Assembly: GCA_964444915.1 (NCBI GenBank)
Contig: CAYUIY010000114.1
Coordinates: 1-5,071 of the forward strand
Direction: 5' to 3'
From: Anaerorudis sp964444915
Lineage (GTDB): Bacteria > Bacteroidota > Bacteroidia > Bacteroidales > Dysgonomonadaceae
Length of the DNA stretch: 5,071 bases
Shown here: one piece after another, positions 1-5,057 of the stretch
Layout of the letters: each line of letters starts with the position of its first letter
Numbering within the stretch: the first letter of the stretch is position 1
Position numbers and translations under genes: made by a program
The notes under the pieces: generated by a model
Database searches by the model: none
Told to the model about the DNA's origin: nothing
The model's input: only the letters and a program-made list of their open reading frames with translations

Positions 1-823
1 AATCGGGTTCGTTGATATGCATGCAATTGTAGTAGCGGCAATTTTTTGAAAATCGAAAAATTTCGGGGAAATAGTGCGATATTTCTTGTGGGGTCATGTC
101 GATAATTCCGAATCCTTTTATGCCCGGTGTATCAATTATATAGCCACCTGTGTCGATCTTAATCATTTCGGAAAATGCGGTTGTGTGTGTTCCTTTGAGA
201 TGATAGTCCGAAATTTTTCCGACTTTGCGTGAAGCATCTTTTTGCAGTGCGTTGATCAAGCTCGATTTCCCGACACCCGAATGGCCGGCAAGTAACGTTA
301 CTTTGTTTTTAATTCTTTCTCGAAGTGCTTCAATGCCTTCTCCTGTTTCTGCAGATGTTTCTAAATGCGGATAGCCAATGGTTTCGTACAAATAGATCAG
401 TCCGTCGAGATATTCCTTGTCTTCCTCATCGTATAGATCTATTTTATTGAAGACGAGGCATACAGGAATACGGTATGCCTCGGCTGTTGCCAGAAATCGA
501 TCGATAAAAATTGTGGTGGTTTCGGGAAAGCGAACGGTGACACACAAAAGTGCTTCATCTATATTTGCAGCCAGAATATGTGCTTGCTTGGAAAGATTGG
601 ATGCACGGCGGACAATGTAATTTTTTCGATCTTCTATTTCGGTAATGAAAGCTGTTCCATCGGGATTTTTATCGATAATTACATAATCGCCCACCACAAT
701 CGGGCTGGTACTACGGATTCCTCTCAAGCGAAAATTGCCTTTCGCCTGACACACAATTTCTTCTCCGTTTTCCATACGCACCCAATAGGTGTTGCCTGTA
801 TTTTTAATTACCAGCCCTCTCAT
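1..823 (-). CDS. rsgA: Ribosome small-subunit assembly GTPase RsgA (YjeQ family), C-terminus cut by window edge
   Basis: RsgA is a circularly permuted GTPase that binds the 30S subunit late in assembly and leaves on GTP hydrolysis. The 274 visible codons begin MRGLVIKNTG, an OB-fold start typical of the family. The GTPase motifs appear in the permuted order expected: NKID at residues 126-129 (G4), GHSGVGKSS at 180-188 (G1, P-loop), a THTT threonine cluster at 212-215 (G2) and DTPG at 231-234 (G3). A zinc-binding knuckle follows with Cys262, Cys267 and His269; the fourth ligand should be residue 275, and the one base of that codon left in the window is T, which fits Cys. The C-terminal helices lie outside. 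The ATG at 823 is preferred; an in-frame GTG three codons upstream is possible, and the frame closes about 20 codons upstream. It lies 69 bp after frr and probably shares its transcript. A short hairpin (GCACC/GGTGC, 829-842) sits just before the start. Confidence 0.95.
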   Translation of the reverse strand, partial: MRGLVIKNTGNTYWVRMENGEEIVCQAKGNFRLRGIRSTSPIVVGDYVIIDKNPDGTAFITEIEDRKNYIVRRASNLSKQAHILAANIDEALLCVTVRFPETTTIFIDRFLATAEAYRIPVCLVFNKIDLYDEEDKEYLDGLIYLYETIGYPHLETSAETGEGIEALRERIKNKVTLLAGHSGVGKSSLINALQKDASRKVGKISDYHLKGTHTTAFSEMIKIDTGGYIIDTPGIKGFGIIDMTPQEISHYFPEIFRFSKNCRYYNCMHINEPD

Positions 824-892
824 TTCACGCACCTTGTGGTGCAGTGTTTTGGCACCGCAGGTGATATCTTCTCGATTTTTTTACTTTTTAAT

Positions 893-1453
893 TCAAATAG
901 TAAGAATTTCTTTTTCTTTTGCAGCAAACATTTCATCAATTTTTTTGATGTATTTGTCGTGAAGTTTTTGAATCTCTTCTTCTGCATCTTTTCCGATATC
1001 TTCCGCAAGTCCGTTTTTCACTTCTTTTTTTATTTCCTCAATTGCATCACGACGGGCATTACGAATACTTATTTTTGCGTCTTCGGCCTCTTGCTTAGTT
1101 TGTTTCACCAGTGTTTTTCGTCGTTCTTCGGTCAAGGGAGGGATGTTTAGTCGGATTGCTTCGCCGTTGTTTTCAGGAGTAATGCCAACGTTGGAATTGA
1201 TAAGGGCTTTTTCGATTACTTTCAGCATCGTTTTTTCCCATGGTTGTATTAAGATGGTTTTTGCGTCGGGAGTTGTTATGGTAGCCACGTTTGATAGGGG
1301 AACCAAACTTCCATAATATTCTACACGCACGCCGTCGAGAATATGTGTATTGGCTCTTCCGGCACGAATACGGGCGAAGGTTTCATCGAGAAATTCGATG
1401 GTCATCTTCATTTTTTCTTCGGTTTCTTTTTTAATTACAGAAATATCAGCCAT
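893..1453 (-). CDS. frr: Ribosome recycling factor
   Basis: RRF works with EF-G in the cytoplasm to split the post-termination ribosome and release mRNA and tRNA. The 186-residue product matches the usual length of about 185. It has the family landmarks: an N-terminal helix leading into RAGRAN at residues 30-35, the YYG segment of domain II at 46-48, NNGEAIRLNIPPLTEERR at 95-112, and the arginine-rich RNARRDA at 131-137, which corresponds to the ribosome-contacting helix. The charged C-terminal helix ends in a hydrophobic residue, as usual. The ATG at 1453 gives the standard MADIS-type start. It follows pyrH by 42 bp of AT-rich DNA, a very widespread gene pair, and rsgA follows 69 bp downstream. 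Nothing is odd about the protein. Identification is by motif and length, not by search. Confidence 0.97.
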   Translation of the reverse strand: MADISVIKKETEEKMKMTIEFLDETFARIRAGRANTHILDGVRVEYYGSLVPLSNVATITTPDAKTILIQPWEKTMLKVIEKALINSNVGITPENNGEAIRLNIPPLTEERRKTLVKQTKQEAEDAKISIRNARRDAIEEIKKEVKNGLAEDIGKDAEEEIQKLHDKYIKKIDEMFAAKEKEILTI

Positions 1454-1495
1454 ATCTTTTATGATTTTTATTTTGGTAAGATAAACAAAATTTTT

Positions 1496-2203
1496 TTATG
1501 TATGCACATATGTGCCTATATTTTCTCCGAAAATTACCTTTTTGAGGTTTCCCGGTATATCCATATTAAAAACGATTAGCGGCAGATTATTTTCTTTACA
1601 AAGGGTGGTGGCGGTCAGATCCATTACTTTTAGTCCCCGAAAATAGATTTCGTCGAACGAAATTTCGTCGAACTTGCTTGCGGTTGGATCTTTTTCGGGA
1701 TCGGCAGTATAAACGCCGTTTACCCGTGTCCCTTTTAACAGAATATCGGCTTCAATTTCGATTCCGCGCAAGGCAGCTGCCGTGTCGGTGGTGAAGAACG
1801 GGTTTCCTGTGCCGCAAGAAAAAATGGCAATTTCTTTGTTTTGCAGCGCCTCAATAGCTTTCTGATGGGTATAGAGTTCACCAATTGGTTCCATGCGGAT
1901 GGCTGTAAACACGCGGTTTTTTTGTCCAATTGCGGTGAGAGCCGAGCTGAGTGCCAGACTATTGATAACGGTTGCCAACATTCCCATTTGGTCGCCTTTC
2001 ACCCGGTCGAATCCTTGCGATGTGCCGCTAAGTCCGCGAAAGATATTTCCCCCGCCGATAACGATACCCACCTCTACTCCCTGTTGGGCAACTTCTTTAA
2101 TTTGTTCGGCATATTCGGCAAGGCGGGTTTCGTCCATGCCGTATTGTTTTTCTCCCATCAGCGATTCACCGCTGAGCTTCAATAGTATTCGTTTATATTT
2201 CAT
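1496..2203 (-). CDS. pyrH: Uridylate kinase (UMP kinase)
   Basis: PyrH phosphorylates UMP to UDP with ATP, the step that feeds pyrimidine nucleotide synthesis. It belongs to the amino-acid-kinase fold and is normally a hexamer regulated by GTP and UTP; that regulation is family knowledge, not visible here. The 235-residue product is of typical length. Visible motifs are KLSGE at residues 9-13, the glycine-rich IGGGNIFRG at 49-57, GDQMGMLATVIN at 70-81, GTGNPFFTTDTAA at 131-143 (UMP/ATP site) and KGTRVNGVYTADPEKDP at 157-173. The ATG at 2203 directly precedes KYKRILLKLSGES, the canonical N-terminus. birA ends only 6 bp upstream, so the two are very probably co-transcribed and perhaps translationally coupled; frr follows 42 bp downstream. 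A perfect 12-bp palindrome, GCACATATGTGC, lies inside the last codons (1504-1515). Confidence 0.97.
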   Translation of the reverse strand: MKYKRILLKLSGESLMGEKQYGMDETRLAEYAEQIKEVAQQGVEVGIVIGGGNIFRGLSGTSQGFDRVKGDQMGMLATVINSLALSSALTAIGQKNRVFTAIRMEPIGELYTHQKAIEALQNKEIAIFSCGTGNPFFTTDTAAALRGIEIEADILLKGTRVNGVYTADPEKDPTASKFDEISFDEIYFRGLKVMDLTATTLCKENNLPLIVFNMDIPGNLKKVIFGENIGTYVHT

Positions 2204-2209
2204 TTTTAT

Positions 2210-2965
2210 TTATTCGTTTATAAAAGCAATCTCTTTAAAAGCATATGTTCGTATGTTATCGTCATCCGGTGTTTTCAATATGAGTTGCCCCGAGGGGAGT
2301 GTGTCCACGATTTTTGCTTTGAACTTTCCTTTTGCGTCTTTAAACCAATAGTAATTGTCTCGTCTGTATAAATTGCGCATGTATTCTTCTTCGATATTAA
2401 CGGTTTCTCCTTGTTCCAATGCACGGTAGAGGATGAAAAATTCGTGTAACAGGATATCGAGAATAGAATTTTTATCGTAAATTTTCCCTGTAATTTGTTT
2501 TAGTGAAACGGGGTTGGGCAACTCGGGCGGAAAAACTTCCTGATTAAGGTTCAATCCAATGCCGATAATCGTATTTTTTATTTTGTTTCCTTGGAGGTCG
2601 TTTTCGATGAGGATACCTGCAATTTTTTTATCTTTCCAATAGATATCGTTGGGCCATTTAATGCGAATTTCGTCGGTAAATCGATCCAACGTTTTTTTGA
2701 TTGCCAATGAGGTGATGCGTGATAGGATAAATTGTTCATTGGCAAAAATATTTTTTGGATAAATGAGCAAGCTGAACAATAAGTTTTTACCTTTTGACGA
2801 AAACCAATGATTTCCTCTTTGTCCCCGACCTCCGGTTTGGTATTCGGCAATCACTATTGAACCCTCTTCGGGATGTTTTTCCCTGACAAGTTCTTTCATG
2901 TATGAATTGGTGGATTCGGTTTCGTCCAATCGGATAATTTCTCTTTTTTTGCTTAATCGATCCAT
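2210..2965 (-). CDS. birA: Biotin--[acetyl-CoA-carboxylase] ligase, monofunctional (class I)
   Basis: This enzyme makes biotinyl-5'-AMP from biotin and ATP and transfers biotin to a lysine of carboxylase carrier domains. The catalytic domain starts almost at once: ETESTNSYM at residues 15-23 (biotin site), then GGRGQRGNHW at 45-54, the adenylate-binding glycine/arginine loop. KWPNDI at 103-108 and KIAGILIE at 114-121 follow, where Lys114 aligns by motif with the catalytic lysine of E. coli BirA. A small C-terminal beta domain (about 200-251) ends the protein. At 251 residues there is no room for the N-terminal helix-turn-helix of E. coli BirA, so it should be a ligase only and not a repressor of biotin genes. 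The ATG at 2965 is 31 bp after the yraN stop, and pyrH begins 6 bp after the birA stop. No carboxylase or biotin-synthesis gene is in the window. Confidence 0.93.
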   Translation of the reverse strand: MDRLSKKREIIRLDETESTNSYMKELVREKHPEEGSIVIAEYQTGGRGQRGNHWFSSKGKNLLFSLLIYPKNIFANEQFILSRITSLAIKKTLDRFTDEIRIKWPNDIYWKDKKIAGILIENDLQGNKIKNTIIGIGLNLNQEVFPPELPNPVSLKQITGKIYDKNSILDILLHEFFILYRALEQGETVNIEEEYMRNLYRRDNYYWFKDAKGKFKAKIVDTLPSGQLILKTPDDDNIRTYAFKEIAFINE

Positions 2966-2996
2966 AAATTTTTTTATTCGTTATCGTAAAAGAAAC

Positions 2997-3359
2997 TCAC
3001 CATGAAGGCAAGAAAGCGTCTTCAATATGATTCAATTTGAACTCATGTCCATTCCATAATGCACCGATAATATCGAATCGCGCAGGCTTATCGATCTTTT
3101 TTCCAATAAGATAGCAATTGGCGGCTTTTACCATTCGCCGCATTCGCCTTTCATCGACAAAATCTTCCGGGTATCCCCATTGCAGCGATGTTCTACTTTT
3201 TACTTCTACAAAAATAATATAAGTATTGTTTTCGGCAATAATATCCAGCTCATAACCTCTAAAAGTCCAATTTCGCTCGCGTATCCGGTAATTTTTTGCC
3301 AGCAAAAACTGTACCGCGGCTTCTTCCCCTTGTTTGCCGAGTTCATTGTGTTGAGCCAT
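2997..3359 (-). CDS. yraN: UPF0102/YraN family protein, predicted PD-(D/E)XK nuclease fold
   Basis: This is a 120-residue member of the YraN (UPF0102) family, whose cellular role is still unsettled; the fold is that of endonucleases and Holliday-junction resolvase-like proteins. The start MAQHNELGKQGEEAA carries the family's GxxGE helix (Gly8, Gly11, Glu12). The nuclease-like core is clear: GYELDII at 35-41 with Asp39, and FVEVKSR at 50-56 with Glu52 and Lys54, giving the D...ExK arrangement. The ATG at 3359 was chosen because homology begins there and the length is normal. An upstream TTG at 3461 keeps the frame open for 34 more codons, but those codons read the adh fragment out of frame and are not native. 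It is the first intact gene of the run, 13 bp after the adh remnant's stop and 31 bp before birA. Confidence 0.9.
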   Translation of the reverse strand: MAQHNELGKQGEEAAVQFLLAKNYRIRERNWTFRGYELDIIAENNTYIIFVEVKSRTSLQWGYPEDFVDERRMRRMVKAANCYLIGKKIDKPARFDIIGALWNGHEFKLNHIEDAFLPSW

Positions 3360-3372
3360 CGTATAAAATTTA

Positions 3373-3546
3373 TTATTCGTATGATGTAGTTTTCTTATCA
3401 CATAACCTGCTTTTGACGGCCGAACTTCCTCCGTAATGGACAAGTACTTTCGAACCACCAAATCGGTTCATCCATTCACCCACTTCGTTTTCTCGGCCTT
3501 TACCGAAAATAAAATAGGTGGGGCTGTAAAAATTGAAATTTTCCAT
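3373..3546 (-). pseudogene. Truncated iron-containing alcohol dehydrogenase (N-terminal fragment only)
   Basis: From the ATG at 3546 a 57-codon frame reads MENFNFYSPTYFIFGKG and continues through HYGGSSAVKS at residues 37-46. This is how group III iron-containing alcohol dehydrogenases of the butanol-dehydrogenase/YqdH type begin, including the glycine-rich dinucleotide-binding strand. These enzymes are normally about 380-390 residues, reducing aldehydes or ketones with NAD(P)H. After about residue 47-50 the resemblance stops, and a few unrelated codons run to a TAA at 3373, 13 bp before yraN. The cofactor-binding remainder and the whole iron-binding helical domain are missing. There is no internal stop or frameshift in the retained part, so the loss looks recent. 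A deletion joining adh to the yraN leader is the simplest explanation; an alternative is that the 57-residue frame is now translated as a leader. Identity is from recall of the family N-terminus, not from a search. Confidence 0.75.
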
Positions 3547-3569
3547 CGTGTTTTTGAGTTTATTGTTAT

Positions 3570-3577
3570 CAAACTAA
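3570..3577 (-). promoter_or_regulatory. Possible Bacteroidetes -7 element before the adh fragment and operon
   Basis: Read on the minus strand this is TTAGTTTG, one mismatch from the Bacteroidetes -7 consensus TAnnTTTG. Transcription would start near 3563, about 17 bases before the ATG of the adh fragment. No good -33 TTTG element lies at the expected distance, so support is weak. If real, the promoter that once served adh would now drive yraN-birA-pyrH-frr-rsgA. Confidence 0.3.
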
Positions 3578-3674
3578 CACCGAAGAGGGTAAAATTGTTC
3601 TTTTGTTTTAAAATCAAAATACCCGGGTGAAGTAAATTGCCTTCGTGTTGTTCTTTTTAATGTATTTGTTCTTT

Positions 3675-3712
3675 CCGTGGATTTTTCCGACAGCAACGAA
3701 ATAAAATTTTAT
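3675..3712 (+). repeat. Degenerate copy of the CCGTCGG palindromic repeat
   Basis: CCGTGGATTTTTCCGAC at 3675-3691 matches the intact unit at 3798-3815 with small changes, and the similarity continues into an AT-rich tail ending AAAATTTTATC against AAAATAATATC. The tail contains a perfect 12-bp palindrome, ATAAAATTTTAT (3701-3712). A further CCGTCGGGG sits at 3716-3724. This looks like a decayed member of the same repeat family. Confidence 0.5.
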
Positions 3713-3730
3713 CTTCCGTCGGGGAACGGG

Positions 3731-3778
3731 GTTAGCGTGCACGAAAATTTTATCCTTTTTCGAAAAACGTGCGTTAAC
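3731..3778. repeat. Imperfect inverted repeat, 11-bp arms
   Basis: The left arm GTTAGCGTGCACG (3731-3743) pairs with the right arm CGTGCGTTAAC (3768-3778) over 11 positions with a two-base TG bulge and one G·T. The 24-base loop can itself fold, since CGAAAA (3742-3747) can pair with TTTTTCG (3756-3762). No T-run follows either side closely enough to call a terminator. It could be a structured RNA segment or a protein site; I cannot tell which. Confidence 0.5.
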
Positions 3779-3797
3779 ACTAATCAACTTAATTCCT

Positions 3798-3858
3798 CCG
3801 TCGGATTTTCCGACGAGAGAAAGAAAAAATAATATCCTGTTTCTGAAAATCCGACGGG
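3798..3858. repeat. Nested palindromes: intact CCGTCGG hairpin plus an outward inverted copy
   Basis: At 3799-3815 CGTCGGA-TTT-TCCGACG forms a perfect 7-bp stem with a three-base loop. The same left arm, extended to CCGTCGGATTTTC (3798-3810), is also exactly complementary to GAAAATCCGACGG at 3845-3857, a 13-bp inverted repeat enclosing 34 bases. The two pairings exclude each other, so a transcript could switch between a small and a large hairpin. It may equally be two adjacent, opposed units of a dispersed repeat. Confidence 0.7.
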
Positions 3859-3964
3859 CGAAAAACGGGGTTTTTGACGTAAAAACTGCTTTGGTTTGTT
3901 TGAAAACCGCCTTTATTTGTTAAAGAACATTGTCGGAATGAAGGCAAATCATAATTTTTGTATT

Positions 3965-3983
3965 CGTCGGAAAATCCGACGGG
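3965..3983. repeat. Intact CCGTCGG palindromic repeat, inverted copy
   Basis: CGTCGGA-AAA-TCCGACG (3965-3981) is a perfect 7-bp stem with a three-base loop and is the reverse complement of the unit at 3799-3815. The 14-mer GAAAATCCGACGGG (3970-3983) is identical to 3845-3858. Short T-rich and A-rich stretches lie on both sides. It resembles a REP-type extragenic palindrome; no associated transposase is in the window. Confidence 0.7.
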
Positions 3984-4275
3984 AGATAAAAAATTTTTTC
4001 ATTGATCGCGGAAACCTATTTTCAGGCTCTATCTTCCTTTTTTTATCGTATATCGTTCAGAAAATCAGCAGTTAAGGTTTCGTGCTTCTATTCAGTGAAA
4101 TGGGATGTTGTTGCTTTTTACGTATTAACGTTAATAAGGTTAATAGTGTCAATAGTATTTATTTTTGTAAATATCTGCAAAAAAGTATACTTATATTGAG
4201 TTTGTCAGATGTTTTGTTATGCCTGCCTTATAAATTTTGGTAATTGAATTAACCGGTTTCTAAGATAGGATGAAT

Positions 4276-4339
4276 TTTGCAAATGTCTGTGATTAACGAT
4301 AAATAAAGGATTTGATTGTATATTTGCAAATCTATGTGA
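4276..4339 (+). repeat. Spaced direct repeat TTTGCAAAT-N3-TGTGA upstream of tadA
   Basis: TTTGCAAATGTCTGTGA (4276-4292) recurs as TTTGCAAATCTATGTGA (4323-4339), identical at 14 of 17 positions, 47 bp apart. The core TTTGCAAA is itself a palindrome. The downstream copy begins inside the predicted -7 promoter element, and the upstream copy is preceded by GAAT, one base off the same consensus. The copies could be two promoters in tandem or two binding sites for one regulator. Confidence 0.55.
4319..4326 (+). promoter_or_regulatory. Predicted -7 element of the tadA promoter
   Basis: TATATTTG is an exact match to the Bacteroidetes sigma-ABfr -7 consensus TAnnTTTG and is followed by C, as in many such promoters. 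Transcription would start near 4333 and leave a leader of about 40 bases before the tadA ATG. No clear -33 TTTG is seen at the usual spacing of about 19 bp, so the call rests on the -7 element and its placement. Confidence 0.5.
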
Positions 4340-4373
4340 GTGCCATTCTTACAAATAATCTTTTAGCTTTTAA

Positions 4374-4823
4374 ATGTTGAATACGATGTTATTAAATAAT
4401 GAATATTTTATGCGTCAGGCTCTTATGGAAGCCAAAAAAGCTTTCGATAAGGGCGAAGTACCGGTTGGAGCTGTTATTGTGAACAACGATCGTATTATTG
4501 CCCGTGCACATAATCTTACCGAAACGTTGAATGATGTTACGGCACATGCCGAAATGCAGGCCATTACTGCTGCCGCTAGCGTGATGGGTGGCAAATACCT
4601 CCTCGATTGTACGCTCTATGTCACGGTAGAGCCTTGTGTCATGTGTGCCGGTGCTTTGCGGTGGGCACAAATTTCACGAATTGTTTATGGCGCGTCGGAC
4701 GAAAAATATGGCTATTCCTGGTTTTCATCTTTGATTCTTCATCCTAAAACCGCTGTAATGGCAGGTGTTTTGGCGGATGAGTGTGCAGCGTTGATGAAAG
4801 AATTTTTTGAAAAACGCAGATAA
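4374..4823 (+). CDS. tadA: tRNA-specific adenosine deaminase TadA
   Basis: TadA deaminates adenosine-34 to inosine in the anticodon wobble position of tRNA-Arg(ACG), an essential step for decoding. The 149-residue product is a single cytidine/deoxycytidylate-deaminase-fold domain. The zinc site is complete: His58 with catalytic Glu60 in TAHAEMQAI (56-64), and Cys88 and Cys91 in EPCVMCAGAL (86-95). Asn47 sits where the family places a substrate-contacting residue. GEVPVGAVIV at 27-36 is also typical. The DVTAHAE wording and the C-terminal LHPKTAVMAGVLADECAALMKEFF segment favour TadA over guanine or cytosine deaminases. The ATG at 4374 gives the longest product; the ATG at 4386 would remove four residues and fits the family start equally well. 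It is transcribed alone, divergent from the yraN-rsgA run and convergent with the tRNA at the right edge. Confidence 0.93.
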   Translation: MLNTMLLNNEYFMRQALMEAKKAFDKGEVPVGAVIVNNDRIIARAHNLTETLNDVTAHAEMQAITAAASVMGGKYLLDCTLYVTVEPCVMCAGALRWAQISRIVYGASDEKYGYSWFSSLILHPKTAVMAGVLADECAALMKEFFEKRR

Positions 4824-4831
4824 GTTGTGCA

Positions 4832-4847
4832 TATGCATATGTGCATA
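4832..4847 (+). other. Weak hairpin just after tadA
   Basis: TATGCA-TATG-TGCATA forms a perfect but short 6-bp AT-rich stem starting 9 bases after the tadA stop, followed by AATTATAT and not a clean T-run. It could contribute to tadA 3'-end formation but is too weak to call an intrinsic terminator. The same bases contain TTATGCACA on the minus strand (4840-4848), an exact match to the general DnaA-box pattern. The rest of 4848-5025 is AT-rich and holds no gene I can support. Confidence 0.3.
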
Positions 4848-5025
4848 ATTATATCAATAGTGTTTATAGTGGCTATATTAGATTTAATATTTAGAATTGA
4901 TTTAAATTTTCTTGGTGTGATGGGGTAATGGCAGCAAGTGTCGGTATATTTGATGTTGGCACGAGAAAAATATTTAATGAAATTTCTACACCTTCGTTTG
5001 CGCATAAACGCGTATAAATATAAAT

Positions 5026-5056
5026 AAAGAAACACGCTATAATAGCATGTTTCTTT
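5026..5056 (-). terminator. Intrinsic terminator of the minus-strand tRNA gene
   Basis: AAAGAAACA (5026-5034) pairs with TGTTTCTTT (5048-5056), and GCTA (5036-5039) with TAGC (5043-5046), around a three-base loop. The single remaining position, C5035 against A5047, is a mismatch in a plus-strand transcript but a G·U wobble in a minus-strand one, giving an unbroken 14-bp stem. Reading minus, the stem is followed by ATTTATATTTATA, a U-rich tail. It begins one base after the tRNA 3' end. Polarity and position both assign it to the tRNA and not to tadA. Confidence 0.8.
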
Positions 5057-5057
5057 G

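Larger units (their letters stand above)
3547..4373. other. Long intergenic region between the divergent operon and tadA
   Basis: About 830 bp with no convincing gene on either strand. The open frames here are short, start with weak codons and lack recognisable domains. The part from about 3670 to 3985 is rich in G/C-cored palindromes set in AT-rich DNA (listed separately). The part from about 4000 to 4270 is plain AT-rich sequence in which I see nothing specific. The last 100 bp hold the tadA promoter elements. Near the operon side, TTTTG-TTTTAAAA-T-CAAAA (3601-3619) and ACCCGGGT (3620-3627) are small palindromes without an obvious role. A small RNA cannot be excluded. Confidence 0.7.

Noticed and set aside
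829..842. GCACC-TTGT-GGTGC hairpin before rsgA as an attenuator or terminator
   Set aside because: The stem is only 5 bp and has no U-run, and it lies next to the rsgA start codon. It may modestly affect translation, but there is no support for a regulatory call.
578..1150. 190-codon plus-strand frame opposite frr and rsgA
   Set aside because: It is the antisense shadow of frr and the start of rsgA; its Phe-rich composition comes from reading Lys/Glu codons backwards.
1841..2351. Plus-strand frames of 114 and 152 codons opposite pyrH and birA
   Set aside because: They overlap motif-complete genes on the other strand and have no domain of their own.
3675..3983. CRISPR-like array
   Set aside because: The repeated units are in opposite orientations, unevenly spaced and partly decayed, with no cas genes, so they are not a CRISPR array.
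4002..4199. 65-codon plus-strand frame with a hydrophobic C-terminal stretch
   Set aside because: It starts with TTG, lies in AT-rich intergenic DNA, shows no recognisable domain, and its hydrophobicity is expected from T-rich codons. Too weak to call a small membrane protein.
4945..4952. TATATTTG, a second plus-strand -7-like match downstream of tadA
   Set aside because: No gene follows on the plus strand before the minus-strand tRNA, there is no -33 element, and such matches arise easily in AT-rich sequence.
4739..5035. 98-codon minus-strand frame after and over the tadA 3' end
   Set aside because: It overlaps the end of tadA and the tRNA terminator, is rich in Ile/Thr/Tyr from AT-rich DNA, and has no recognisable motif.
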